A stretch of 64,000 nucleotides of DNA from Woeseiaceae bacterium (GCA_028277185.1 JANQGQ010000009.1:124001-188000), one strand, 5' to 3'. Counted from the stretch's first letter, positions 32,910 to 44,145 are shown. Numbers and translations: made by a program. Notes: generated from the letters alone by a model not told the origin.

Positions 32910-34343
32910 TCAATCTACCTGAGGGTCAGTAGCCTTCATATTGGCCGATAAGCCCCTGAGGCGAAAGAGCGCAACACCAACTGTGGACGCTCCGGCAAGA
33001 ATCAGGAGCACAGCTGCCCCCGGATAAAGGTCGACGGCCGAGCCGAGATCGGCGGCAAAGACTCGCGGCAAACCGAACGGTATCGCCAGCCCGATTGCGG
33101 CTTGCACGACACTCGCGCCCACCAGCCAAATGCGGCTACCTGCCATAGGTTCCCGGGCCAGCCTGACCGCCCAAAATACGTTCACGGCAAACAGCAGCAC
33201 GACGGTTCCCAGTATCGCTTTTTGCAACAGGAAGCTTCGCGGCTCGCCCGGTTCGATCCCGAATGCCAGTGCGCGTGGATGATCGGTGATCGCTGGCGTG
33301 TCGTTTCCTGCATACCCTTCGGCAGCGTTTGTCATGCTGACGAAGCCTCGCCCGGTGCGGGGAGAGATTGCGGCTGTGGAAGACCCGCCGATCGCCCATC
33401 CATTGTGGAACAGTATCACTCCGTGATCGTCCGCTTCGGTTATCTGCCAGCCTAGCCGGTAGCGTTCGTTGGGTTCGTTCAGGATCCGGTCGAGGGTTCC
33501 CGGCGGAACGAGTCGCGTGTCCTCGGTCGCAACCGCGATGAGGAAACGCGCATAGTCGGCTGTCGTGGTGAAAAGCCCGCCAGCCGAGCCTGCGATCGCG
33601 CGATTCTCATTGAGCGGCACGGCCTGACCGAAGATCATTCGATGCTGGGGAGCATACGGCACACCGGGCTTCGGCTCGTTCATTCTTGTAGACGTCATTC
33701 CGATGGGCTCGAATACGTTTACCGCGACGTAGTCGCTATAGAACGTCCCCGACACTGCCTCGATGATCTGACCGAGAAGATGGTAGTTGACGTTCGAGTA
33801 CTCATACACTTCGCCCGGCTCATGCGACAAGCGGGAGCCGGTGACGATCCTGCGAAATCGCTCCGGGTTGTCTGTCGGCAAGTCGGCCGCCAGCATTCCG
33901 TTCCTCACCCCCGCGGCTCGGGGAAACCCGCTTGTATGGTTAAGAAGGTCGCGAACGCGGATAGCGGCGGTTTGCTCTGTGTCCCGGGTTGTGAACCATG
34001 GCAGGTAGCGCGACACGGGCGCATCGAGATCGATGAGACCCCGATCCTCCAGCTGTAATACGGCCACGGCGACAACGGGTTTCGTCATCGATGCCGCGGC
34101 GAAGACCATGTCGGCACCGAGCGGCGTTCCCTCGGTGTCTGCATCGCCGATCGCCTCGCTGGCAACGATTCGATTTCCCTCGATGAGGGTGAAAGCAGCC
34201 CCAAGGCCGCCGGTTTCCGCAATCCGCGTGGCTGTGAGGTCCTCTATTGCCCGCAGGTCGGCAGAAACCTGGGTTGTGGGCGCAACAGTCTGAAGCGCTA
34301 CAAATGCGAGAACGAGCTGAACAGCGGGACGTAGCTCCGTCAC
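32910..34343 (-). CDS. Serine hydrolase, class C beta-lactamase fold, with C-terminal membrane helices
   Basis: 477-residue exported hydrolase. The SxxK motif is SMTK near residue 85, the YxN motif is YSN in YEYSNVNYHLLG, and the N-terminal signal peptide begins TELRPAVQLVLAFVALQTV. The last 105 residues contain three membrane helices (VVLLFAVNVFWAV, VQAAIGLAIPFGL, AAVLLILAGASTVGVAL), so the catalytic part is anchored outside the inner membrane. The start is GTG at 34343. Such proteins are D-aminopeptidases, esterases or peptidoglycan enzymes; the substrate is not known. Confidence 0.88.
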   Translation of the reverse strand: MTELRPAVQLVLAFVALQTVAPTTQVSADLRAIEDLTATRIAETGGLGAAFTLIEGNRIVASEAIGDADTEGTPLGADMVFAAASMTKPVVAVAVLQLEDRGLIDLDAPVSRYLPWFTTRDTEQTAAIRVRDLLNHTSGFPRAAGVRNGMLAADLPTDNPERFRRIVTGSRLSHEPGEVYEYSNVNYHLLGQIIEAVSGTFYSDYVAVNVFEPIGMTSTRMNEPKPGVPYAPQHRMIFGQAVPLNENRAIAGSAGGLFTTTADYARFLIAVATEDTRLVPPGTLDRILNEPNERYRLGWQITEADDHGVILFHNGWAIGGSSTAAISPRTGRGFVSMTNAAEGYAGNDTPAITDHPRALAFGIEPGEPRSFLLQKAILGTVVLLFAVNVFWAVRLAREPMAGSRIWLVGASVVQAAIGLAIPFGLPRVFAADLGSAVDLYPGAAVLLILAGASTVGVALFRLRGLSANMKATDPQVD

Positions 34344-34794
34344 TTTCTATGCCCTGGCTTGTTGATTGCATCGTCACGACGACTAACTTTCACGCTGCAC
34401 AGCTCCGTCACACCTCGACAAGAACGTTTACCGCGAAAACCAGGATAGCGACGACGACGCAAGTGCGCATAGTCAGGCTCCTGAGGGTCATCGGGCAAGC
34501 ATGCCATGCGATGAACGGAGTGGCTACTTACCGTGAGCTTGGTTTCGCGCTCTGTCGACCGCTTGAATCCGCAGCCGGAAGCTGCAGCCGAGACCCCGAT
34601 CGATCGCTCGGATCTGGTGAGACCGAACCAACCCGGAGAACGATGGATCACCGAACATCTGTATTCGGGTTGCCGGATGGATCGCCGGGCAATACTGTTC
34701 GTCCATTGCCTTAGCGACAGCCAGGTCACTGGTCGGCGCATTGGTTGCTCTGGTATTAAGAGTCCGGATAAGCGGTGAGGCCTGTCGACGTCGG
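34344..34794. other. Divergent intergenic stretch between serine hydrolase and ankyrin genes
   Basis: 451 bases with no large supported gene. It holds a possible 20-residue hydrophobic small ORF on the minus strand (34408-34470). The sequence TGACGGAGCT occurs both at that small ORF's stop and at the hydrolase start. The right half has open frames on both strands without recognisable product. Confidence 0.4.
34408..34470 (-). CDS. Possible small hydrophobic protein (20 residues)
   Basis: The peptide MRTCVVVAILVFAVNVLVEV would form one membrane helix. CAGGAG stands seven bases before its ATG, a better site than that of the hydrolase gene that begins 64 bases downstream on the same strand. It could be a membrane microprotein or a leader peptide. 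Small ORFs arise by chance, so confidence is low. Confidence 0.3.
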   Translation of the reverse strand: MRTCVVVAILVFAVNVLVEV

Positions 34795-36492
34795 ATGACT
34801 AGTACGGAACAAACGTCCTCCCCCGGCGGAGACCCGGTACGAGCGCGCCGGAACCCAGCCGCGCGGTTGACTCAGCTGTGCATGCTCTCAGTTGCACCGG
34901 TACTGCTGACCTATTGGTTTGGCCCGCAGGAAGGACTTGAAGCCCTGGTTATCATCATCCCAGGCATGCTGATGCTTGGTGTCCACATTCTGCTGGGCCC
35001 CGTTGCGCTGTTTCACGCCTGGAGAGTTCGCCGCCTCGCACCGACACTTTGGATCTGGCTGTACTTCGGCAGCTTTGCCGCGATCAGCGTTGGCTATTGG
35101 GCCTGGACCAGCGAAGTACCGCAGCAGGCCCGCAGCGAATGGCGGAAGCTGACCCGCCCGGAGGACGCGGCGTTGTCCGAGGCTCTGCGGTCAACTGCTG
35201 ACGACCAGGATGCCCTGGAGCGTGCGCTGGACCGCGGTGCCGATGTGAACGCACTGACGCCCGACAACCGCACCCCACTGATCGAGGCCGTAGTGTTCAA
35301 CAAGGGTAGCGCGATCGCACGCCTGCTGGATGCCGGCGCCGACCCGAACCGCGCTGCCGGTGGCTACACGGCCCTCTACTACGCCTCCGCCAATCTGCAG
35401 CCGGCAATCGTCGCACTGCTGCTCGATGGTGGGGCCGATCCCAACCAGCGCAGCGACTCCGGCCTTCCCGCTTGCCGTGTCCTGCGCACTGTCGGAGGTG
35501 GTCCTGAGCTGCCGGAGCGTCAGCGGTCGATCATCTATGCTCTGCTGGCCGCCGGGGCGGACTTCACTCAGCCTTGCGACGTAGCCACGGCGCACACACC
35601 CTTGCACATCGCTATAGGCTACCGGCAGCGCGATCTGGTTGCGGAAGTTGCCAGGAAAGGGCAGGTACTCAACGTTGGCGAGCGAGACGACATGTTCGGC
35701 AGCGCGCTGCACACGGCGGTAAGAACCGATGACATCACATGGATCGAGACCCTGCTGTCAGTCGGAATTAGCCCGGATGCCGGTCCTGTCGGCCATTCGC
35801 GTGCACTTGCGGCGGCAATCAATTCCGGGAATGCGGAAGCAGTCGGCCTGCTACTGACGGCCGGCGCCGATGCCAACGACCAGGATTACCTCTACCGGGT
35901 TAGCCGTCTCTATGAAGACCGCGAGGATCTGCTGGCACTCCTGCTGGAACACGGCGCGAAGGTACAGGTAGCGAAGGATCGGCCCGGGCCACTGTATGAG
36001 GTTGCGCGCCGCGGCTGGCAGGGTCAGGTCGAGCTGCTGCTTGCGGCCGGAGCCGATCCCAATGGCCCTGATTACGAGGGTAAGTCTCTGCTATTCAGCT
36101 TGCAGCGACGTCCGGCGCGAGCGGAACTTCTCGCCGTAATGCCGTCGCTGATCAAGGCCGGCGCAGTGGTGGATGCCCGGGATGAGAACCAGCGGACACC
36201 GTTCATGATCGCCATTTTTCGCGAGGACCCGGAAACAGCGACCTTGCAGAAGAACGCCGGAGCAGATATCAATGCAACAGACGACACCGGCAGAAGTGCC
36301 GCACATCATGCGGCGACGCTTTACAACGCCCTGCCGATGATCGAATGGCTGATAGCGAACGATGCCGACTTCAGCCGTCGCGACGATGAAGGGCAGACTC
36401 CTGCCTGCATTGCGACAGCGAGAAGCAAAGAGGACGTGCTTGCAGCATTGACGCTGGCGAAGCACGATCATTTGGATTGCGAGCCTCGATAA
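34795..36492 (+). CDS. Membrane-anchored ankyrin-repeat protein
   Basis: 565-residue protein. Residues about 25-100 form three membrane helices (LCMLSVAPVLLTYWFG, ALVIIIPGMLMLGVHILLG, LWIWLYFGSFAAISVGYWAW). The rest is a run of about ten ankyrin repeats: TPLIEAVVFNKGSAIARLLD, AGADPNRAAGGYTALYYAS, GGADPNQRSDSGLPACRVL and others. Ankyrin repeats mediate protein contacts. I chose ATG 34795; a TTG 18 codons upstream extends the frame without a site. Similar large ankyrin proteins occur singly in marine gammaproteobacteria, and no partner is evident. Confidence 0.85.
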   Translation: MTSTEQTSSPGGDPVRARRNPAARLTQLCMLSVAPVLLTYWFGPQEGLEALVIIIPGMLMLGVHILLGPVALFHAWRVRRLAPTLWIWLYFGSFAAISVGYWAWTSEVPQQARSEWRKLTRPEDAALSEALRSTADDQDALERALDRGADVNALTPDNRTPLIEAVVFNKGSAIARLLDAGADPNRAAGGYTALYYASANLQPAIVALLLDGGADPNQRSDSGLPACRVLRTVGGGPELPERQRSIIYALLAAGADFTQPCDVATAHTPLHIAIGYRQRDLVAEVARKGQVLNVGERDDMFGSALHTAVRTDDITWIETLLSVGISPDAGPVGHSRALAAAINSGNAEAVGLLLTAGADANDQDYLYRVSRLYEDREDLLALLLEHGAKVQVAKDRPGPLYEVARRGWQGQVELLLAAGADPNGPDYEGKSLLFSLQRRPARAELLAVMPSLIKAGAVVDARDENQRTPFMIAIFREDPETATLQKNAGADINATDDTGRSAAHHAATLYNALPMIEWLIANDADFSRRDDEGQTPACIATARSKEDVLAALTLAKHDHLDCEPR

Positions 36493-36619
36493 CGACAGAC
36501 TGAATGTCCGACTGCACCAGCGCATCCCCGGCGGCCACGAGATTACGATTTTGTGTTTTGGCAGACCGGCTGCCGGGAAATCAACTCTGTCATCGTCGCC
36601 TTCCGGCCGGAAGCAGACC

Positions 36620-38038
36620 TCAGGGAGCGTCGACTACGCGACTGTAATACGCTGAGAACACACCTGAGTAGTACTCCGCATAGCCGACCACGCGGCCATC
36701 AACTTCCTTGAACACGAGCCGGTCCCGGGGCCAGTCGGGCGGTACGTACACCAGCGGTTCGAGGCGGGTCAGTGGCCTGAGCTCTTCTTCGGGACTCCAG
36801 CGGCGGGCAAGTCCGGCGCCGGTAACTACGAGGTCGTTGTATTGCGGATCGGCCGACTCTTCGTAACTCACGTACGTCCCCGCCAGCCGCTCGGCGCCGG
36901 CCGGGTCGGCCGGAACCAAGGGCAGTTCGGCCGCGGGAAGGTCGAGCGCGATTTCCGCGAGATACGAGGCCACCTCCAGGGCGTCGGATTCAGCGTCGAT
37001 GGTGTTGTTGAGCACGGCCACCGTTACGTCGCGCTCGGGAAATCGCAGCAGAGTGGCATTGTAGTTTCCGAAGCTGCCGGTATGTCCCCACAGCGCGTAG
37101 GTTCCCAGGCGGCCGAGACGGGTACCAAGTCCGTAGTCGACCATGACGTTGCCAGCGATCTTTGTGGGCTGTGTCAGGCGGATGCGGGCCGCAGGCGGCA
37201 GGAGGCCGCCGTGATCGAGCGCGCGCGCGAGCCGGGTAATGTCCGCCGCCGAGGCGCATATGCCAGCGTCGCCCTTGAGGCCAGGTTGCTCGTACAACGC
37301 GGAGCGCTCCGGCATTGCCGAGCCGGTCGCGTACCCGTGCAGCCGGCCCTCTGCGAGCAGATCGTCGCAGAGAGTCAGCGTGGAGAGGCCCAGGGGGGCC
37401 GCGATGTGTTCACGAATCAACGCACCCCAGCGCTGTCCGGTCGCGCGTTCCTGGGCCATACCCACCAGGTAAAAGCCGGTGTTGGAGTAGCTCCACGAGG
37501 ATTCGATGTCGAACAACGGGGGCTGCCCGTCAGCGTGGGCGAGCAATACGGTATCCGTGAAGGGAGTACCTTCAGCCAGGTACCGCTCGTTTTCGACATC
37601 CACGTAGTCGGGCAGGCCGGTCACGTGGCGGAGAGCCTGTGCGACCGTTACCTCTTCCGAAAGCCAGCCGGCGGTCTCGGGCAGCACTGCCGCCAGCGAG
37701 GTGTCGAGGGGGAGGCTGCCGTCGGCGTCGAGACGCAATGCGAGCACCGCCGTAAGAATCTTCCCGACGGAAGCCAGTCGAAGCGGAGTCTCGGGAGCCA
37801 TGGGAACCTCGGGGTCGACGCTGGCTCGACCGAGCGCCTTCTCGTAGACCACCGTGTCACCCCGCAGGATCGCCGCACTCACGCCAACGACCCCTTTGTC
37901 CACGGCGGACTGCAGCTCCTGATCGAACCGGTCCGTTGAGCTAACGTCGGCAGGCGATTCCCGATCGGACACACAGGCCGAACAGATCGCGACTGCGAGC
38001 AGAATGATCAGGGTCGGATGTCGTCTGGCCACTATCAA
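36620..38038 (-). CDS. Serine hydrolase lipoprotein, class C beta-lactamase fold
   Basis: 472-residue lipoprotein (LAVAICSAC lipobox). The motifs SVGK (SxxK, about residue 90), YSNTGF (YxN) and GHTGSFG (HTG/KTG-like) form the beta-lactamase-type active site. The start is TTG at 38038, overlapping the stop of the metallo-hydrolase gene by four bases (TTGA); a GTG two codons later is an alternative. It may therefore be read with the 38-40 kb operon, yet its base composition is that of the GC-rich chromosome, unlike the operon. Confidence 0.88.
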   Translation of the reverse strand: MIVARRHPTLIILLAVAICSACVSDRESPADVSSTDRFDQELQSAVDKGVVGVSAAILRGDTVVYEKALGRASVDPEVPMAPETPLRLASVGKILTAVLALRLDADGSLPLDTSLAAVLPETAGWLSEEVTVAQALRHVTGLPDYVDVENERYLAEGTPFTDTVLLAHADGQPPLFDIESSWSYSNTGFYLVGMAQERATGQRWGALIREHIAAPLGLSTLTLCDDLLAEGRLHGYATGSAMPERSALYEQPGLKGDAGICASAADITRLARALDHGGLLPPAARIRLTQPTKIAGNVMVDYGLGTRLGRLGTYALWGHTGSFGNYNATLLRFPERDVTVAVLNNTIDAESDALEVASYLAEIALDLPAAELPLVPADPAGAERLAGTYVSYEESADPQYNDLVVTGAGLARRWSPEEELRPLTRLEPLVYVPPDWPRDRLVFKEVDGRVVGYAEYYSGVFSAYYSRVVDAP

Positions 38039-39129
38039 ACAAACAAGTCAGGTATTCGATACGGACATGCATGATTGAACTGCGGGGTTACCGAGAGTTT
38101 TCCGTCGCCGTCGATCCGTATTTCGATATCTCCCTGACATGGTTGGATCGCTGTACCGACCGGCTCTGAATAGGATGCCAAGTATCGGCGTAAAACGGGA
38201 TCGAGATCGGGAACCACCAACATCGAATGTATATTTGCACCGCACTGAGTTGCCAGGTTCGTACAGTACGGTTTTATATCGCGCTCTTCGAGCGTTGCAT
38301 AGGTTTCCGTGTGCGGATGCGACCGTCCGTTTGCCGATATCGCCGCAATACGCTCCCCGTCGTCTGCAAAGATGTGATCGATTACTTCGGGAGCACAGTC
38401 TCTCCTAGATCCATGGTGAGGTAATTTGACCGCAACAGCAGCGCTCGTTTTATCTACGCGCCGCCAAGCTCGCTCCTGATCCAACCAATTCCTGTATGTA
38501 CCGTCTCCACCTAATACGATCTCGATCCCTTGATAACAAATTTGGAATGCGACACTTAGTCTATTTAGATCTGAACTCTGCTCAAGAACGCTCACATCGC
38601 CCGTATCGATTCTATGAAAATAGTCTCCTTTGACTTTTGCAGGCGGAAGGATGCCCCATAATTCGACGCCCTCAAATCCTTTTGGGAATAGCTGTGTTCG
38701 GTATCCCGATATTTCCTCCCAATTCTCTAAACCGATCTTTTTCGCATGTTGAAGTACCTTGAGGAACTCTACAATCTGCCGTTTTACCGTTCTTCCATCA
38801 GTAGACTGATGGATCTCTCGGCAGATATCCGCCAACTTGTTGAACCGATCGGTGTTCTCTCGATCGATAGGGTAAGTGTAAAAATTGCCGATGTTGCCCT
38901 CGTACGCATCTAAGACATCAATAAGTCCGAGATAATGATCAGCATGTGGATGTGTTAGCGATACGAAACTTATCTTCTCAGCGCCTAGATCATCTAGCTT
39001 ACGAAGTGCGGGCGTAGATTGACCGTGACGATTGGAGTCTATTACCGCGAAGCTTGAACCGTTTGGGCCGACATGATGGAGGACTATTGAGTCTCCCCTA
39101 CCAGCATTTAGTACCCAAACAGAGAGCAC
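38035..39129 (-). CDS. ComEC-like metallo-beta-lactamase-fold hydrolase
   Basis: 364-residue MBL hydrolase without signal peptide or membrane helices. The metal motif is THPHADHYLGLID near residue 60, then GGDGTY and LPHHGSRRD, the last being the pattern of ComEC/Rec2-type MBL nucleases. A soluble stand-alone version suggests a nucleotide or nucleic-acid hydrolase. It is the third gene of a tight operon (six-base gaps) with two unknown proteins. The coding DNA is clearly more AT-rich than the flanks. The third-gene position of an MBL enzyme is compatible with a defence or stress cassette, but this is inference. Confidence 0.82.
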   Translation of the reverse strand: MLSVWVLNAGRGDSIVLHHVGPNGSSFAVIDSNRHGQSTPALRKLDDLGAEKISFVSLTHPHADHYLGLIDVLDAYEGNIGNFYTYPIDRENTDRFNKLADICREIHQSTDGRTVKRQIVEFLKVLQHAKKIGLENWEEISGYRTQLFPKGFEGVELWGILPPAKVKGDYFHRIDTGDVSVLEQSSDLNRLSVAFQICYQGIEIVLGGDGTYRNWLDQERAWRRVDKTSAAVAVKLPHHGSRRDCAPEVIDHIFADDGERIAAISANGRSHPHTETYATLEERDIKPYCTNLATQCGANIHSMLVVPDLDPVLRRYLASYSEPVGTAIQPCQGDIEIRIDGDGKLSVTPQFNHACPYRIPDLFV

Positions 39130-39135
39130 CGCGAA

Positions 39136-39639
39136 CTAGTCGTCCCTAAGTGACTCAACCAGCTCGTCCACCTCGTCCGAGCCTTCAGCCAAATGAGCCG
39201 GGTCGGCATCACGAGCCGTAACGACGAATCTTCGCGGACCTATCGATTCGTCAATCGAGAGCCACACAGGTGCTCCGTACCCGAGACTCTTAGGCACGAG
39301 GTCTTTTGGAAGCGTAACAACGCTATCTCGATCAGCGAGTTTGATTTCGCAGACTACCGAAATCTCGTCAAATTCGAGAATCGTGGCTTCAATTCGCCGT
39401 CGCCCCGCTGACAGCGGCATGGCAGGACTTTTATGAGCCAGTTCGTCCGACCTGATTGTCAGTACATTGTTATCATCTGTGGAATCGTGCGGCTCAGTGA
39501 CCCCTGCTTTTGCTCGACTATAAAGCAGCCCGTCGGCTCCCAAGCGGGGAGCTTCCGTATTCGCTGAGACCTTGTTAACGGATACCCAAACGGTTCCGTA
39601 CGTGGACTTTGGAGCAGTTGTCTCAGCCGGTTTACTCAT
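39136..39639 (-). CDS. Unknown protein, 167 residues (middle gene of MBL operon)
   Basis: Not recognised. Residues 1-85 are polar and probably disordered in part. Residues about 85-150 look like a small beta-barrel (RRIEATILEFDEISVVCEIK, then GAPVWLSIDES and RRFVVTARD), similar in style to OB-fold or S1-like domains; this is by eye. An acidic tail follows (EGSDEVDELVESLRDD). Gaps of six bases on both sides couple it to its neighbours. Confidence 0.65.
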   Translation of the reverse strand: MSKPAETTAPKSTYGTVWVSVNKVSANTEAPRLGADGLLYSRAKAGVTEPHDSTDDNNVLTIRSDELAHKSPAMPLSAGRRRIEATILEFDEISVVCEIKLADRDSVVTLPKDLVPKSLGYGAPVWLSIDESIGPRRFVVTARDADPAHLAEGSDEVDELVESLRDD

Positions 39640-39645
39640 TTGCCA

Positions 39646-40395
39646 TCAACTTGATTGAAGTTTAACTAAGACCTTTTCAAACCCTGTCGCAAGCTCTTTG
39701 GACCGTTCTAGTAGTGGCTTCGCCCATCTTTTGGCGCTTCCGTGGGGTATTTGGAAATTAGTTTCGAACAAATCAAGATCAATTATAGAAGTATAACGAT
39801 CCTCTTGCGTGAACTGGTCTGCAAACTCCTTCATGTATCGGGCTGCTTCACCTGAAGCGTAAGGCCCACATCGCAGCTTGTAAGACAATCCATCGTCGTG
39901 GTCGCCGTCGAACACCCAACCGTAGTCTGTAATTTCTCCGACCACACCTTCGGACATACTTATTACGTCGGGCGATATAGACTTTCTGAAAGACTCGGCG
40001 ACTTTATTGAACTTATCGAGAGGCCGATAAAAGGTAAATACTCTGAGCCCTCCTCGATTTATGGTCTCAATATTGAACTCACTACGAACAGTATCAAATA
40101 AGTCAAGAAGAGCTCGCAGCACGGGCACAGCACTCAACTGACTGAGCCCCCAACCCTCGACGGACTCAACGGCGGCCCAAATCGCCTTCGGCTCGATACT
40201 TAACAAATGGGCCTCAAGGTCTCCATCAGATCGGTAGACACCCACTACTCTTCTTTCTTCTCGAATGTCGCGAAACGCATCGAAAAAGTCTTGCTTATGG
40301 CTTTCCTGCATTATCTGCATCAACTTCCCAGCACGGTCCATTATGGGAAAGCAGAGGTTGTAGTCGAAACGAAAGATTATTCGATGGGCGCGCAT
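39646..40395 (-). CDS. Unknown protein, 249 residues (first gene of MBL operon)
   Basis: Not recognised. It begins RAHRIIFRFDYNLCFPIMDR and contains INRGGLRVFTFYRP in the middle and IDLDLFETNFQIPHGSAKRW near the end. The middle and end recall, weakly, the TIGR04255 family (uncharacterised, often beside defence genes); that is a by-eye guess. It has no signal peptide or membrane helix. It opens the operon with the 167-residue protein and the MBL hydrolase. Confidence 0.65.
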   Translation of the reverse strand: MRAHRIIFRFDYNLCFPIMDRAGKLMQIMQESHKQDFFDAFRDIREERRVVGVYRSDGDLEAHLLSIEPKAIWAAVESVEGWGLSQLSAVPVLRALLDLFDTVRSEFNIETINRGGLRVFTFYRPLDKFNKVAESFRKSISPDVISMSEGVVGEITDYGWVFDGDHDDGLSYKLRCGPYASGEAARYMKEFADQFTQEDRYTSIIDLDLFETNFQIPHGSAKRWAKPLLERSKELATGFEKVLVKLQSS

Positions 40396-40855
40396 TTCTT
40401 ACGTTTGTCCGCGTATGAGTGAACGGTCGCAGGAGGGCCGCTCGATGATACTGCCACTTGCCCGAACGTCTATGGAAATACTATCAACCTCCGTTTACCT
40501 CGCGCCATCTAAAAATGGACGAATAGAGGTCTTTTAGCAGTGATTTTCGCATACTCAGGCTGATCCATGGACGCAGCGGGCACTTCGATACTCCCGGGCT
40601 GCAAACCGCGTTACGCGCCTAGGCCGAATAAGTGCTCGAAATAGCCCTCCTCCGAGTTCTGGTCTCACCTACAATAGCATTTCCGTAGCCACCAGACAGT
40701 ATGGTCCCCATCACTAGTAGGTAACGGGCCCTCCAAACTGATCTGCAGCATAGACTACGTTTGCAATATCAGATCTGTGTTTTATACAACCAACAACTAG
40801 TGAAGCTGCGAGTGAGTTAGGCAGTCCGACAAAAATCGCACAGGTGCAGACTCAT
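40396..40855. other. Gene-free stretch between the MBL operon and glmS
   Basis: 460 bases immediately downstream of the glmS stop. It holds no supported gene on either strand. It must include the promoter of the minus-strand MBL operon. Its position corresponds to the classic Tn7-family integration site after glmS; TGT trinucleotides occur at about 14 and 25 bases past the stop on the glmS strand, but no transposase gene and no matching left end were seen. Confidence 0.4.
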
Positions 40856-42688
<1,833 letters not shown>

Positions 42689-42725
42689 GAATTCGGTCTC
42701 CCTTGAACCTGTTATGCCGGTGGCT

Positions 42726-42739
42726 CACTGTGCACAGTG
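42726..42739. promoter_or_regulatory. 14-bp perfect palindrome between glmU and glmS
   Basis: CACTGTGCACAGTG lies 38 bases before the glmS start. It could be an operator. Palindromes of this length are expected a few times by chance in 64 kb, so support is weak. Confidence 0.25.
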
Positions 42740-42783
42740 CCCCCGCCGCGGGCAAGGACCCAGTACCCGAACCGGACTGAGAA

Positions 42784-44145
42784 CTATTTCTTCTTGACGG
42801 GCCGCTTCCAGCCCTCGACGCTGACCTGTCTGGCGCGCTCGAGCGTGAGCTGGCCTTCCGGCGCCGACCTGGTCAGTGTCGAACCGGCACCGATCGTCGC
42901 ATTCTCGCCGACCTCGAGCGGCGCGACCAGCTCTACGCCGGAGCCGATGAACGCGCCGTCGCCGATCACGGTCTTGTGCTTGTTCGCGCCGTCGTAATTG
43001 CAGGTGATCGTCCCGGCGCCAACGTTCACGCCGGCGCCAATCTCGGCATCGCCGATATAGGTGAGATGATTCACCTTGCTGCCTTCGCCGACTTCGCTCT
43101 TCTTGATCTCGACGTAGTTTCCCGCCTTGACGCGGTCGGCCAGCTTCGCGCCGGGCCGTAGTCTCGCGAAGGGCCCCAGCTCGCAGTTCCTGCCGGTGTG
43201 CGCACCTTCGATATGGCAGTGACCGTGCACGACGGTACCCGCCCCGAGTTCGCTGTCGCGGATCAGGTTATGCGCCTCTATACGGACGCCGTCACCGAGC
43301 ACGACGTCGCCTTCGAACACGGTGTCGATGTCGATAAACACGTCGGCACCGCAACTGAGCGCGCCGCGGATGTCGACGCGCGCGGGATCGGCGACGGTCA
43401 CGCCGGCGCGCATCAACGCCTCGACCCGACGGCACTGCAGTGCGCGTTCGGCCTCGGCCAGCTGGAGCTTGTCGTTGATGCCCATCACTTCGTCGGCCGA
43501 ATCCGCTTTGATGCCGTGTACCGTTACACCGTCCGCCACCGCCATCGCTATCGCGTCGGTCAGGTACTGCTCGCCCTGCGCGTTGTGGCTCGACAGATTC
43601 TGAAGCCACTGCCTGAGCCGATCGCCGGGGCAGAGCATGACGCCCGAATTGATCTCCCGGATACGCCGCTCTTCTTCCGTCGCGTCCTTGTGCTCGACGT
43701 TGCGGACGACATAGCCGTCCTCGCGGACGATGCGTCCATAACCCGTAGGGTCGTCGAGATCGACGGTCAGCACCGCCATGTCGCCGTCCGGCGTCGCGTT
43801 CGTCAGGTGCTCGATCGTCGCAGCCTTGAGGAGCGGCACGTCCCCGAACAGGATGAGCACCCGGTTACCGTCGGCCACGCCAGGCATGGCCTGTACCACC
43901 GCGTGGCCGGTCCCGAGTTGTTCGGCCTGCAGCGCCCAGCGAATGTCGCGATCCGCAAACCGGGCGCGGACTTCGTCGCCGCCGTGCCCGTACACCACGC
44001 AGACGTCGTCGGCGCCGATTTCGTCTGCGGTATCGAGTACGTGGCCGAGCAGCGGCTTTTCTGCCAGCGGCTGCAGCACTTTCGGCAGCGACGAGCGCAT
44101 GCGGGTGCCCTGGCCGGCGGCCAGTATCACAATGCTCAGCGACAA
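42784..44145 (-). CDS. glmU: Bifunctional UDP-N-acetylglucosamine pyrophosphorylase / glucosamine-1-phosphate acetyltransferase
   Basis: Makes UDP-GlcNAc from glucosamine-1-phosphate. The uridyltransferase domain has the signature LAAGQGTRMRSSLPKVLQPL at the start; the C-terminal half is a left-handed beta-helix of hexapeptide repeats (GNYVEIKKSEVGEGSKVNHL, NVGAGTITCNYDG). I chose TTG at 44145 (SLSIVILAAG), preceded by GGAG: 453 residues against 456 in E. coli. An ATG 14 codons upstream adds residues not seen in the family. Confidence 0.97.
   Translation of the reverse strand: MSLSIVILAAGQGTRMRSSLPKVLQPLAEKPLLGHVLDTADEIGADDVCVVYGHGGDEVRARFADRDIRWALQAEQLGTGHAVVQAMPGVADGNRVLILFGDVPLLKAATIEHLTNATPDGDMAVLTVDLDDPTGYGRIVREDGYVVRNVEHKDATEEERRIREINSGVMLCPGDRLRQWLQNLSSHNAQGEQYLTDAIAMAVADGVTVHGIKADSADEVMGINDKLQLAEAERALQCRRVEALMRAGVTVADPARVDIRGALSCGADVFIDIDTVFEGDVVLGDGVRIEAHNLIRDSELGAGTVVHGHCHIEGAHTGRNCELGPFARLRPGAKLADRVKAGNYVEIKKSEVGEGSKVNHLTYIGDAEIGAGVNVGAGTITCNYDGANKHKTVIGDGAFIGSGVELVAPLEVGENATIGAGSTLTRSAPEGQLTLERARQVSVEGWKRPVKKK

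Noticed and set aside
34536..34780. Overlapping open frames on both strands upstream of the ankyrin gene
   Set aside because: Translations have no domain, no good site and conflict with each other.
36600..36613. Perfect palindrome CTTCCGGCCGGAAG between two convergent genes
   Set aside because: Fourteen-base palindromes occur a few times by chance in this length and no T tract follows; not called a terminator.
40826..40845. GACAAAAATCGCACA after glmS as a Tn7 right end
   Set aside because: It shows a loose resemblance to Tn7 ends (ACA terminus, GACAAAA), but no partner end, repeats or transposase were seen, so I list it only as a possibility.
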